34,266 bases of DNA from positions 1 to 34,266 of the forward strand of contig JAPKAF010000014.1 of the NCBI GenBank assembly GCA_028825365.1. Reading direction: 5' to 3'. Origin of the DNA: Flavobacteriaceae bacterium. Its GTDB lineage: Bacteria > Bacteroidota > Bacteroidia > Flavobacteriales > Flavobacteriaceae. The notes below the pieces were generated by a model. The model saw only the letters and a list, made by a program, of their open reading frames with translations. It had not been told where the DNA came from and ran no database searches. This document shows positions 7,827 through 15,968 of this stretch, in pieces; position 1 is the stretch's first letter; each line of letters opens with the position of its first letter. The position numbers and the translations under genes are program-made.

Positions 7827-9184
7827 TGAGTAAAATTAAGACAACATTTGTTTGTAATGATTGTGGCAGTAACTTTCCAAAATGGCAAGGTCAGTGTACT
7901 TCATGTAAAAGCTGGAACTCTATCTCTGAAGAAGTAATTTTAAAACCAAAGAATAACTCCTGGGAAAAAAACAACTTTGATAATATAAAGACATCCACGC
8001 CTCAAAAAATATCCAACATTGTATATAGGGAGGAAGATAGACTAGTCACATTAGATACTGAATTTAACAGGGTTTTAGGCGGTGGTATAGTTCCTGGGTC
8101 TTTGATTTTATTAGGAGGTGAACCGGGGATAGGAAAAAGCACGCTATTACTTCAGGTTGCAATAAAATTACCATATTCAACTCTATATATTTCTGGCGAA
8201 GAAAGCCAAAGTCAAATTAAAATGAGAGCCAATAGAATGAATTACGAAAGTGATGAATGCTATATATTAACAGAAATTAGTTTAGAAAGTATTTTTAAAC
8301 AAATTGAAAAAATTAAACCTCAAATTCTAATTATTGATTCCATACAAACTTTAAAAACTGATCTTATAGATTCAGCACCTGGTAGTATTTCACAAATTAA
8401 AACCTGTACCTCAGAGCTAATAAATTTCGCAAAAAAAACATCAACACCAGTAATTATTGTTGGGCATATTACTAAAGATGGAAATATAGCTGGTCCTAAA
8501 ATTTTGGAGCACATGGTTGATACTGTACTGCAATTTGAAGGAGATAGAAATCATGTTTATCGAATTTTAAGAGTGAATAAAAATAGATTTGGGTCAACTA
8601 ATGAGATTGGCGTGTATGAAATGAATGTAAAAGGGCTAAAAGAAATTTCTAACCCTTCAGAGATTTTAATTTCCAAAAAAAATCAGGAATTAAGTGGGAA
8701 TGCTATTTCTGCAACTATTGAAGGAATGAGGCCCTTTATGATAGAAGTTCAAGCTTTAGTTAGTACTGCTGTTTACGGAACCCCTCAAAGAAGCTCTACT
8801 GGATATAATTCAAAACGATTAAATATGCTTTTGGCTGTACTTGAAAAAAGAGTTGGATTTAGACTAGCATCCAAAGATGTATTTTTAAATATTACAGGTG
8901 GGATATCCGTCGATGATACTGCATTAGATCTTGCAGTTGTTGCGGCAATAATATCTTCCAATGAAGACTTAATATTAAATGAAAAATATTGTTTTGCTGC
9001 CGAAGTAGGACTTTCGGGTGAAATCAGGCCTGTCCAAAGGCTAGAGCAAAGAATTACCGAAGCAGAAAAGCTAGGGTTTTCAACAATATTTATTTCCAAA
9101 TTCAGTAAGCTTAACATATCACCAAAGTCTATAAAAATTATATATTTATCAAAAATTGAAGATTTAATTAATAATTTAAATTAA
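7826..9184 (+). CDS. radA: DNA repair protein RadA
   Basis: A RecA-like ATPase and helicase that promotes branch migration in recombinational repair; cytoplasmic. The 452-residue protein has family-typical length and order: an N-terminal zinc finger with Cys10, Cys13, Cys24 and Cys27, Walker A GEPGIGKST at 98-106, the RadA signature KNRFGS, and a C-terminal Lon-protease-like domain (NITGGISVDDTALDLAVVAA, AEVGLSGEIRPV). The start overlaps the previous stop by one base. It is the last gene of the pan operon-like run. The identification is certain. Confidence 0.97.
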   Translation: MSKIKTTFVCNDCGSNFPKWQGQCTSCKSWNSISEEVILKPKNNSWEKNNFDNIKTSTPQKISNIVYREEDRLVTLDTEFNRVLGGGIVPGSLILLGGEPGIGKSTLLLQVAIKLPYSTLYISGEESQSQIKMRANRMNYESDECYILTEISLESIFKQIEKIKPQILIIDSIQTLKTDLIDSAPGSISQIKTCTSELINFAKKTSTPVIIVGHITKDGNIAGPKILEHMVDTVLQFEGDRNHVYRILRVNKNRFGSTNEIGVYEMNVKGLKEISNPSEILISKKNQELSGNAISATIEGMRPFMIEVQALVSTAVYGTPQRSSTGYNSKRLNMLLAVLEKRVGFRLASKDVFLNITGGISVDDTALDLAVVAAIISSNEDLILNEKYCFAAEVGLSGEIRPVQRLEQRITEAEKLGFSTIFISKFSKLNISPKSIKIIYLSKIEDLINNLN

Positions 9185-9228
9185 TTAATTTCAGTAAAAA
9201 CTTCTAACTAGAATTTAACTAAATTTAG

Positions 9229-9236
9229 TATTTTCG
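9229..9236 (+). promoter_or_regulatory. possible -7 promoter box for ileS
   Basis: TATTTTCG differs from the Bacteroidota TAnnTTTG consensus at one position and is followed by CA, a common context. It lies 18 bases before the ileS start, in the 70-base gap after radA. No clear -33 element is seen, and read-through from radA cannot be excluded. Confidence 0.35.
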
Positions 9237-9254
9237 CAACCTAGTTTAAACAAA

Positions 9255-12200
9255 ATGGTATTTCCTGATTACAATAAATTAAATCTGTCCAAAATAGGTG
9301 AAGAAATTTTATCTTATTGGGAGAAAAATAATATTTTCGAAAAATCTATACAAGCTAGGGAAGGGGCAGAACCATATATCTTTTTTGAAGGTCCTCCTTC
9401 TGCTAATGGACTTCCAGGTATTCATCATGTATTAGCTAGAACTATTAAGGATATTTTTCCTAGGTATAAAACTATGAAAGGATTTCAAGTTAATCGAAAG
9501 GCTGGCTGGGATACTCATGGACTACCTATAGAATTAGGAGTTGAAAAAAAACTAGGAATTTCTAAAGAGGATATTGGCACAAAAATATCGATTGAGGAGT
9601 ATAACTCTGAGTGCAAAAAAGAAGTAATGAAATATACTCATATTTGGAATGATTTAACTTCTAAAATGGGCTATTGGGTAAACATGGATGATCCATATAT
9701 CACCTACGAATCCAAATATATGGAGAGTGTGTGGTGGTTATTAAAACAAATTTATAATAAAAACTTAATATATAAAGGATATACAATTCAGCCTTATTCT
9801 CCTAAAGCAGGTACTGGATTAAGTTCGCATGAGTTAAATCAGCCAGGTACTTATCAAGATGTAACTGATACAACAGTTACTGCTCAATTTAAAGCTATTG
9901 AAAATTCTCTCCCCAGCTTTTTAAAAATCAATTCTCCTGTTTATTTCTTGGCGTGGACAACTACTCCTTGGACTTTACCTAGTAATACAGCTTTAACAGT
10001 TGGTAAAAAAATCGAATATGTATTGGTTCAATCTTACAATCAATATACTTTTGAATCTGTAAATGTTGTTTTAGCTAAAGCTCTTGTGTCAAAACAATTT
10101 AATGGTAAATATTTAGAAGTTTCTTCAAAAGATGAAATAGATAATTACAATAAAGAAGACAAAAAAATTCCGTATTTAATCCACAGTTCATTTAAAGGAA
10201 AAGAACTTATAAATATTAAGTATGAACAATTATTGCAGTATGCATTGCCTCACGACAACCCTGAAAATGCTTTCAGAGTTATTGCAGGAGACTTTGTAAC
10301 AACAGTTGATGGTACTGGAATCGTTCATACTGCTCCAACCTTTGGGGCGGATGATGCATTGGTGGCAAAACAAGCTGTTCCTGAAATACCACCACTTTTG
10401 GTAAAGGATCAAAATGATAATTTGGTCCCATTAGTAGATTTACAAGGTAAATTTAGACCTGAAATGAAAGAGTTTGCAGGTAAGTTTGTGAAAAACGAAT
10501 ATTATGATGATAAAAATATTCCAGATAAATCAATTGATGTTGAACTTGCAATTAAATTAAAAATTGAAAACAAAGCATTTAAAGTAGAAAAGTATAAGCA
10601 TAGCTATCCAAATTGTTGGAGGACTGACAAGCCAGTTTTATATTATCCATTGGATTCCTGGTTCATCAAGGTTTCTGATTTTAAAGAATCTATGTATGAC
10701 CTTAATAAAGGAATTAATTGGAAACCAAAATCAACTGGCGAAGGAAGATTTGGAAATTGGTTAGAAAATGCTAATGATTGGAATCTTTCTAGATCAAGAT
10801 TTTGGGGAATCCCCTTACCCATTTGGAGGACAGATGATGGGAAAGAGGAAATTTGTATAGGTTCAATAGAGGAATTAAAAAATGAAATTAAAAAATCTAT
10901 TTCAGCAGGCTTTATGCAGGAAGATATTTATAATGAATTTATTATTAATGATTTCTCTAAAGAAAACTATGACAAAGTTGATCTACATAAAAATATAGTT
11001 GATGAGATTATTTTGTGTTCTAGTAAAGGAAAGAAAATGCAAAGAGAATCTGATCTTATAGATGTCTGGTTTGATTCAGGAAGTATGCCATATGCTCAGT
11101 GGCACTACCCTTTTGAAAATAAAGAGTTAATTGACGATAAAAAAGCTTTTCCTGCTGATTTTATCGCAGAAGGTGTTGATCAAACTAGAGGGTGGTTTTA
11201 TACACTTCACGCTATAGCTACTTCAGTATTTAATTCGGTTGCATATAAAAATGTAGTTTCTAACGGATTAGTTTTGGATAAAAACGGACAAAAAATGTCT
11301 AAGAGATTAGGAAATGCTGTAGACCCATTTTCTACAATATCTGAATTTGGTCCTGACGCAACAAGATGGTACATGATCTCTAATTCTAATCCATGGGATA
11401 ATTTAAAATTTGACTTGAGTGGGATAGAAGAAGTGAAGAGAAAGTTTTTTGGTACACTTTATAATACCTATTCTTTTTTCGCACTTTATGCTAATATAGA
11501 TAAGTTTAATTATTCTGAAAATGAAATAAAAATTAGTGATAGACCGGAGATAGATAGGTGGGTTTTATCCGAGCTGAATACTTTGATAAAAAATGTTGAT
11601 AGGTTTTATTCTGATTATGAGCCAACAAAAGTAGCAAGGAGTATTTCCGAATTTACTACCGAAATTTTGAGTAATTGGTATGTAAGACTTTGTAGACGAC
11701 GTTTTTGGAAAGGTGAGTATGAGTTAGATAAAATATCTGCATATCAGACCTTACACACTTGCCTTATTACAATTTCAAAATTAGCAGCACCAGTAGCTCC
11801 ATTTTTTATGGATAAGTTATTTCTTGACCTAACGAAAAATATTTCACAAATTAATGATGAGAGTGTACATTTAACAACTTTTCCAATTTCGGATGAATCA
11901 TTAATAGATTCTGATCTAGAAAGAAAAATGAAATATGCTCAAAAAATATCTTCTTTAACACTATCATTAAGAGCAAAAGAAAAAATAAAAGTTAGACAAC
12001 CGTTAAATAAAATAATGATTCCGGTCAATAGTAATGAACAAAAAAATGAAATTGAAGCAGTCTCAGAATTGATTAAAAATGAGGTAAACGTAAAAGAAAT
12101 CCAATTACTAGAAGGAGAGTCTGATTTATTAGTTAAAAAGATAAAACCTAACTTTAAAACCCTTGGGCCTAAGCATGGTAGGTTAATGAAGGATATATCC

Positions 12201-12653
12201 ATAGCCGTTAGTAAATTAAAATCAACTGACATTAGCAAAATCGAACAAACGGGGACTATAGAACTTGTTATTAATGAAAAAAGTATTATTTTCGAAATTA
12301 ATGATTTTGAAATAGTTTCTCAAGATATTGAAGGTTGGTTAGTTGCCCACGAAGGATCTCTAACAGTAGCTTTAGATATTGTCATCGATAATTCCTTAAA
12401 AGAGGAGGGCATTTCTAGAGAGTTTGTTAGTAAAATTCAAAATATGAGGAAGAATTCAGGTTTTGAAGTTACTGATAGAATAAATATTTTTATTCAGCAA
12501 GATCAAAATATTACAAATGCAATTGAGGGGAACTTAAACTACATTAAGTCTGAAACCCTAGCGGATAACCTTAGTATTGTAGAAAGTATAGAAAATGGGG
12601 ATGAAATATCCTTTGATAATATAAACACTAAAATAAGTATTAATAAAATTTAA
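9255..12653 (+). CDS. ileS: isoleucyl-tRNA synthetase, long type with GxHH active-site motif
   Basis: Charges tRNA-Ile with isoleucine; an essential cytoplasmic class I synthetase. At 1132 residues it is of the long type (IleRS2-like) rather than the roughly 940-residue IleRS1. Visible parts are the catalytic-core start FEGPPSANGLPGIHH, GWDTHGLPIE, the CP1 editing domain with AWTTTPWTLPSNTAL and the GTGIVHTAPTFGADD loop, then WFDSGSMPYAQWHYP, DQTRGWFYTLH, and the KMSKR loop in KNGQKMSKRLGN, followed by an anticodon-binding region (LSNWYVRLCRRRFW). The HIGH signature, normally HxGH, reads G55-I56-H57-H58: the first and third positions are exchanged. This GxHH form is known from some IleRS2 enzymes and is associated with very strong mupirocin resistance. 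The function call is certain. Confidence 0.97.
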   Translation: MVFPDYNKLNLSKIGEEILSYWEKNNIFEKSIQAREGAEPYIFFEGPPSANGLPGIHHVLARTIKDIFPRYKTMKGFQVNRKAGWDTHGLPIELGVEKKLGISKEDIGTKISIEEYNSECKKEVMKYTHIWNDLTSKMGYWVNMDDPYITYESKYMESVWWLLKQIYNKNLIYKGYTIQPYSPKAGTGLSSHELNQPGTYQDVTDTTVTAQFKAIENSLPSFLKINSPVYFLAWTTTPWTLPSNTALTVGKKIEYVLVQSYNQYTFESVNVVLAKALVSKQFNGKYLEVSSKDEIDNYNKEDKKIPYLIHSSFKGKELINIKYEQLLQYALPHDNPENAFRVIAGDFVTTVDGTGIVHTAPTFGADDALVAKQAVPEIPPLLVKDQNDNLVPLVDLQGKFRPEMKEFAGKFVKNEYYDDKNIPDKSIDVELAIKLKIENKAFKVEKYKHSYPNCWRTDKPVLYYPLDSWFIKVSDFKESMYDLNKGINWKPKSTGEGRFGNWLENANDWNLSRSRFWGIPLPIWRTDDGKEEICIGSIEELKNEIKKSISAGFMQEDIYNEFIINDFSKENYDKVDLHKNIVDEIILCSSKGKKMQRESDLIDVWFDSGSMPYAQWHYPFENKELIDDKKAFPADFIAEGVDQTRGWFYTLHAIATSVFNSVAYKNVVSNGLVLDKNGQKMSKRLGNAVDPFSTISEFGPDATRWYMISNSNPWDNLKFDLSGIEEVKRKFFGTLYNTYSFFALYANIDKFNYSENEIKISDRPEIDRWVLSELNTLIKNVDRFYSDYEPTKVARSISEFTTEILSNWYVRLCRRRFWKGEYELDKISAYQTLHTCLITISKLAAPVAPFFMDKLFLDLTKNISQINDESVHLTTFPISDESLIDSDLERKMKYAQKISSLTLSLRAKEKIKVRQPLNKIMIPVNSNEQKNEIEAVSELIKNEVNVKEIQLLEGESDLLVKKIKPNFKTLGPKHGRLMKDISIAVSKLKSTDISKIEQTGTIELVINEKSIIFEINDFEIVSQDIEGWLVAHEGSLTVALDIVIDNSLKEEGISREFVSKIQNMRKNSGFEVTDRINIFIQQDQNITNAIEGNLNYIKSETLADNLSIVESIENGDEISFDNINTKISINKI

Positions 12654-12657
12654 AAAC

Positions 12658-13041
12658 ATGTCTGTAGAAAAGAAATACAAATATTCTGACAAGGATTTGG
12701 CTGAATTTAAAAAATTAATAACAGAAAAAATTAGTAAAGCTGATCGTGATTTAAAATTAATTAAAAGTGCTTATTTGAATGATCATAATAATGGCACTGA
12801 GGACACTTCTCCTACTTTCAAAGCTTTTGACGAGGGTAGTGCTGTTATGAGTAAAGAGTCAAATTCAGCATTAGCAATACGTCAAGAAAAATTTATTAGA
12901 GATTTAAAAACTGCTCTTATTAGAATAGAAAATAAGACTTACGGAATATGCAGAGTTACTGGAAAATTAATTAATAAAAAAAGATTGGAATTAGTTCCAC
13001 ATGCAACTCTAAGCATTGAAGCGAAAAATATGCAGAAATAA
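12658..13041 (+). CDS. DksA/TraR-like regulator lacking the zinc-finger cysteines
   Basis: A 127-residue helical protein of the DksA/TraR superfamily, predicted to bind RNA polymerase through its secondary channel. The first 90 residues form a charged coiled-coil-like hairpin (EFKKLITEKISKADRDLKLI, ALAIRQEKFIRDLKTALIRI). The C-terminal globular segment is YGICRVTGKLINKKRLELVPHATLSIEAKN. Classical DksA has four zinc cysteines; here only Cys98 remains, and the positions of its partners are occupied by other residues. From memory this CRVTG form is common in Flavobacteriia, so it looks lineage-specific rather than decayed. It lies 4 bases after ileS and so is in the same operon. A transcription-regulatory role is inferred from the family only. 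Confidence 0.85.
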   Translation: MSVEKKYKYSDKDLAEFKKLITEKISKADRDLKLIKSAYLNDHNNGTEDTSPTFKAFDEGSAVMSKESNSALAIRQEKFIRDLKTALIRIENKTYGICRVTGKLINKKRLELVPHATLSIEAKNMQK

Positions 13042-13056
13042 GTTCTGTATTTTACT

Positions 13057-13182
13057 ATGATAAATAATCCACATCCAAAAGGTTCTAAAAAATATAGTAA
13101 ATGGAACAAATTTTTTGTTCTCACTTTAGGAGTAGTTTATATTTTGGTGTTTAACGTATTTATTCCATTCTTTCTCAATTAA
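13057..13182 (+). CDS. small single-span membrane protein (41 residues), unrecognised
   Basis: An ATG at 13057 opens a 41-codon frame ending in TAA at 13182. The N-terminal half is strongly basic (MINNPHPKGSKKYSKWNK, five lysines); the C-terminal half is one hydrophobic helix, about residues 19-40 (FFVLTLGVVYILVFNVFIPF). The layout predicts an inner-membrane protein with a cytoplasmic N-terminus. It begins 15 bases after the DksA-like stop and is in the same frame, so only that TAA and five sense codons separate the two. Tight spacing, a clean charge-then-helix layout and ordinary local codon use support a real gene. I do not recognise the family and propose no function. Confidence 0.6.
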   Translation: MINNPHPKGSKKYSKWNKFFVLTLGVVYILVFNVFIPFFLN

Positions 13183-13359
13183 ACCATTTTTAATGCCAAT
13201 CTCTTTTAAAGAACTCTTTCTTTTTTTTTGAGTAACTTTTAAATGAAAGGATATTAGCGAGATCAGATAGAAATATTGAAAAAAAATAATTTCTTTGTTT
13301 GTATAACATAAAAATATACTAATTTTCACAATATTGTTAATTAATATACCTTTGTAAAA
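13183..13359. other. longest gene-free stretch in the window
   Basis: These 177 bases hold no credible gene. An A+T-rich stretch with a short AAAGA/TCTTT inverted repeat and a long T-run at about 13207-13229 could be a weak terminator for the ileS unit. A -7 promoter box for uvrC lies at 13347-13354. A 67-codon open frame on the minus strand here has low-complexity composition and overlaps the 41-residue gene; I do not accept it as coding. Confidence 0.45.
13347..13354 (+). promoter_or_regulatory. predicted -7 promoter box for uvrC, nearly leaderless
   Basis: TACCTTTG is a perfect TAnnTTTG match and ends only 5 bases before the uvrC ATG at 13360. Transcription would therefore begin at or within a few bases of the start codon. 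No -33 element at standard spacing is obvious. Confidence 0.45.
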
Positions 13360-15159
13360 ATGACTAAAATTGAATTAAACAATATAGTTAAACATCTACC
13401 AAATAGCCCTGGTGTTTATCAGTTTTTGAATTCAGACGAGGTAATTATATACGTAGGCAAGGCCAAAAGTTTAATAAAAAGAGTTCGTTCTTACTTCAAA
13501 CAAATCCACAAAGACGGCAAAACTAATTCTCTTGTAAAAAACATACATAATATTAGGCATATAGTTGTTAAGACTGAATCTGACGCTCTACTTCTTGAAA
13601 ATAGTCTAATAAAAAAATTTAAACCAAAGTATAATATATTATTAAAAGATGACAAGACTTATCCTTGGATTTGTATTAAAAACGAAAGGTTTCCAAGAGT
13701 CTTTTATACTAGGAAAATGATAAAAGATGGTTCTGATTATTATGGACCGTATACTAGCTTAAGAGTTGTAAAAACTATCTTAAATATAATATCTAGCTTA
13801 TATAAACTCAGAACTTGTTCCTATGATTTAAATGATCAAAAAGTACAAAACAATAAATATAAAGTTTGCTTGGAATTTCATTTAGGAAATTGTCTAGGAC
13901 CCTGCGAGGATTTACAAGAAGAGGAAAACTATAATCAAAACATTATAGAAATTAAGGATATACTTAGAGGAAACTTTAAAAACTCTCTTCATTCTTTCAG
14001 AAGAGAAATGAAAGTTATGGCTGATGATTTAAAGTTTGAGCAAGCTAACTTAATTAAAAGTAAAATAAATGCTTTAGAAAATTACCAATATAAATCAACA
14101 GTTGTTAACCCGAAAATATCAAACGTAGATGTGTTTTCTTATAGTGAAGATGAAAACTTTGTATATGTCAATTTCTTGCAAATTTCTTTTGGCTCAATTG
14201 TTAGATCTTTCAATCTTGAGATTAAATCAAAAATTGATGAAGGGATTAAAAAAATTTTAGAACTAGCAGCTATAGAAATAAGGCTTAAGTTCGCTTCAAA
14301 TTCACCTATTATTTATTGTAGTATTCCTATTGATTTAGGAGAAAATGTAAGTATAGAAGTTCCTAAAATAGGTGACAAAAAGAAAATTATTGATCTGTCT
14401 CATAAAAATGCTATTCAATTTAAATTTGACAGGTTAAAGCAAATTAAAATTGTAGACCCAGAGAGGCACCAAAACAGAATCTTAGGTCGATTAAAAGAAG
14501 ATCTTAATTTAGATAAAATACCAGTTCACATTGAGTGTTTTGATAATTCAAATACTCAAGGTACAAATCCTGCTTCTGCTTGTGTAGTTTTTAGGGATGG
14601 GAAACCTAGTAAAAAAGATTATAGACACTTTAATATTAAGACAGTAACAGGTCCAGACGATTACGCATCGATGGAAGAGGTGGTTTTTAGAAGATATAGT
14701 AGACTTTTATCCGAAGGTTCTGACTTGCCTGAGCTTATCATAATAGATGGAGGTAAGGGACAGCTATCTGCCTCGCTAAAAAGTCTTATTAAACTTGGTT
14801 TAGAAAGTAAAATATCAATTATTGGAATTGCAAAAAGATTAGAAGAAATTTATTTCCCTAATGACTCTACTCCATTATTTTTAGATAAAAAATCAGAAAG
14901 TTTAATCCTGATACAGAAGCTCAGGAATGAAGCCCATAGATTTAGTTTGAAGCATCACAGAAATAAAAGAAGTGAAAATGCCTTTACAAATGAACTAAAT
15001 AGCATCAAAGGAATTGGAGATACTACTATGATTACTTTATTAAAAAAATTTAAATCCAATGATAAAATATCAAAACTCCGTTTCGAGGATTTACAAAATT
15101 CTATAGGAAAATCTAAAGCAGCTTTAGTATTCAATCACTATAATGCAGTAAAACCCTAG
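13360..15159 (+). CDS. uvrC: excinuclease ABC subunit C
   Basis: Makes both incisions around a DNA lesion in nucleotide-excision repair, acting with UvrA and UvrB in the cytoplasm. The 599-residue protein has the family domain order: a GIY-YIG nuclease (GVY at 18-20, YVGKAKSLIKRV from 31), a cysteine-containing segment (CLEFHLGNCLGPC), a UVR motif near residue 220 (DLKFEQANLIKSKINAL), an RNase H-like nuclease domain (IECFDNSNTQGTNPASACVV, LIIIDGGKGQL, and LRNEAHRFSLKHHR with the catalytic His), and a C-terminal helix-hairpin-helix (LNSIKGIGDTTMITLLKKF). Length and motifs are complete. The 42-base gap to the next gene holds no terminator, so it may head a longer unit. The identification is certain. 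Confidence 0.97.
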   Translation: MTKIELNNIVKHLPNSPGVYQFLNSDEVIIYVGKAKSLIKRVRSYFKQIHKDGKTNSLVKNIHNIRHIVVKTESDALLLENSLIKKFKPKYNILLKDDKTYPWICIKNERFPRVFYTRKMIKDGSDYYGPYTSLRVVKTILNIISSLYKLRTCSYDLNDQKVQNNKYKVCLEFHLGNCLGPCEDLQEEENYNQNIIEIKDILRGNFKNSLHSFRREMKVMADDLKFEQANLIKSKINALENYQYKSTVVNPKISNVDVFSYSEDENFVYVNFLQISFGSIVRSFNLEIKSKIDEGIKKILELAAIEIRLKFASNSPIIYCSIPIDLGENVSIEVPKIGDKKKIIDLSHKNAIQFKFDRLKQIKIVDPERHQNRILGRLKEDLNLDKIPVHIECFDNSNTQGTNPASACVVFRDGKPSKKDYRHFNIKTVTGPDDYASMEEVVFRRYSRLLSEGSDLPELIIIDGGKGQLSASLKSLIKLGLESKISIIGIAKRLEEIYFPNDSTPLFLDKKSESLILIQKLRNEAHRFSLKHHRNKRSENAFTNELNSIKGIGDTTMITLLKKFKSNDKISKLRFEDLQNSIGKSKAALVFNHYNAVKP

Positions 15160-15201
15160 AAAGTTCATCAGTTTTATTATTTTTATTATAATACTTTATA
15201 G

Positions 15202-15966
15202 ATGAAAAAATCAATACTTTTAATTTTTTTCTTTTCTAATTTAATAATTGGACAAGACGAGTCTGCTTTTAAGTCTGGCGAATGGTTAAAGTTCAAATTA
15301 TCTTATAGTGGATGGATTAAAGCAGGTCAAGCAACTTTGAAATTAAAACAAGATGAGTCCAAGGAGCTTTATCACGTAAAAGCTGTCGGGAAAACAACAG
15401 GTCCTATAAAATGGTTTTTTAAAGTAGAGGACTATTATCAAAGTTATTTTTACAAGAATTCGGGCTTACCAAAAACTTTTATTCGAAAAATAAATGAGGG
15501 AGGGCATACAAAAAATCTTACTATTGATTTTAATCAAAAAAATAATACTGCAATTGTAAATAATATTAAAAAAGGAACCACTCAAAAATATAATACAAAA
15601 GACAGCGTACAAGACATGCTTTCTGTTTTTTATCAACTTAGAAATAATTATAATGTGGAGCAAATTAAAGCAGATAAAGATTTACTAGTCAATATGTTTT
15701 TTGATTCAGAAAACTATGAGTTTAAAATGAGCTTTTTAGGCTTTGAAACTATAAACACTAAATTTGGAAAAATTAAATGCATTAAACTAAGACCATTTGT
15801 ACAATCAGGAAGAGTGTTTAAAGAAAAAGAAAGTTTAACTTTGTGGATAAGCGCTGATAAAAATAAAATTCCATTAAGAATTAAGGCAGATTTAGTTATA
15901 GGCTCAATAAGAGCAGATCTAGATGCATTTAGTGGTTTAAATCATCCTTTTGAAATTAAATTTTAA
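15202..15966 (+). CDS. DUF3108 domain-containing secreted protein
   Basis: A 254-residue exported protein of unknown function. The N-terminus is a signal peptide ending NLIIGQ. The mature part starts SAFKSGEWLKFKLSYSGWIKAGQATLKL, the typical opening of DUF3108, and continues as predicted antiparallel beta strands (YHVKAVGKTTGPIKWFFKVEDYYQ, LRPFVQSGRVFKEKESLTLWIS). Such proteins resemble periplasmic beta-barrel-like lipid or polymer handlers, but no activity is established. It lies 2 bases before the dioxygenase gene, in an arrangement (DUF3108, dioxygenase, M23 peptidase, pgi) that I recall from other flavobacteria. A periplasmic or cell-envelope role is inferred. Confidence 0.85.
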   Translation: MKKSILLIFFFSNLIIGQDESAFKSGEWLKFKLSYSGWIKAGQATLKLKQDESKELYHVKAVGKTTGPIKWFFKVEDYYQSYFYKNSGLPKTFIRKINEGGHTKNLTIDFNQKNNTAIVNNIKKGTTQKYNTKDSVQDMLSVFYQLRNNYNVEQIKADKDLLVNMFFDSENYEFKMSFLGFETINTKFGKIKCIKLRPFVQSGRVFKEKESLTLWISADKNKIPLRIKADLVIGSIRADLDAFSGLNHPFEIKF

Positions 15967-15968
15967 AT

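Noticed and set aside
9160-9190. TTAATTAA-rich inverted repeats at the end of radA as a terminator
   Set aside because: They are pure A/T, partly inside the coding sequence, and lack a G/C-containing stem and a T-tail.
11939-12238. A 99-codon minus-strand frame opposite the 3' part of ileS
   Set aside because: It is antisense to the conserved C-terminal region of ileS and has no signal or motif.
13126-13329. A 67-codon minus-strand frame in the gap before uvrC
   Set aside because: Its product has low-complexity Ile/Phe/Lys composition, it overlaps the 41-residue gene on the other strand and the gap has promoter and terminator-like features; no support as coding.
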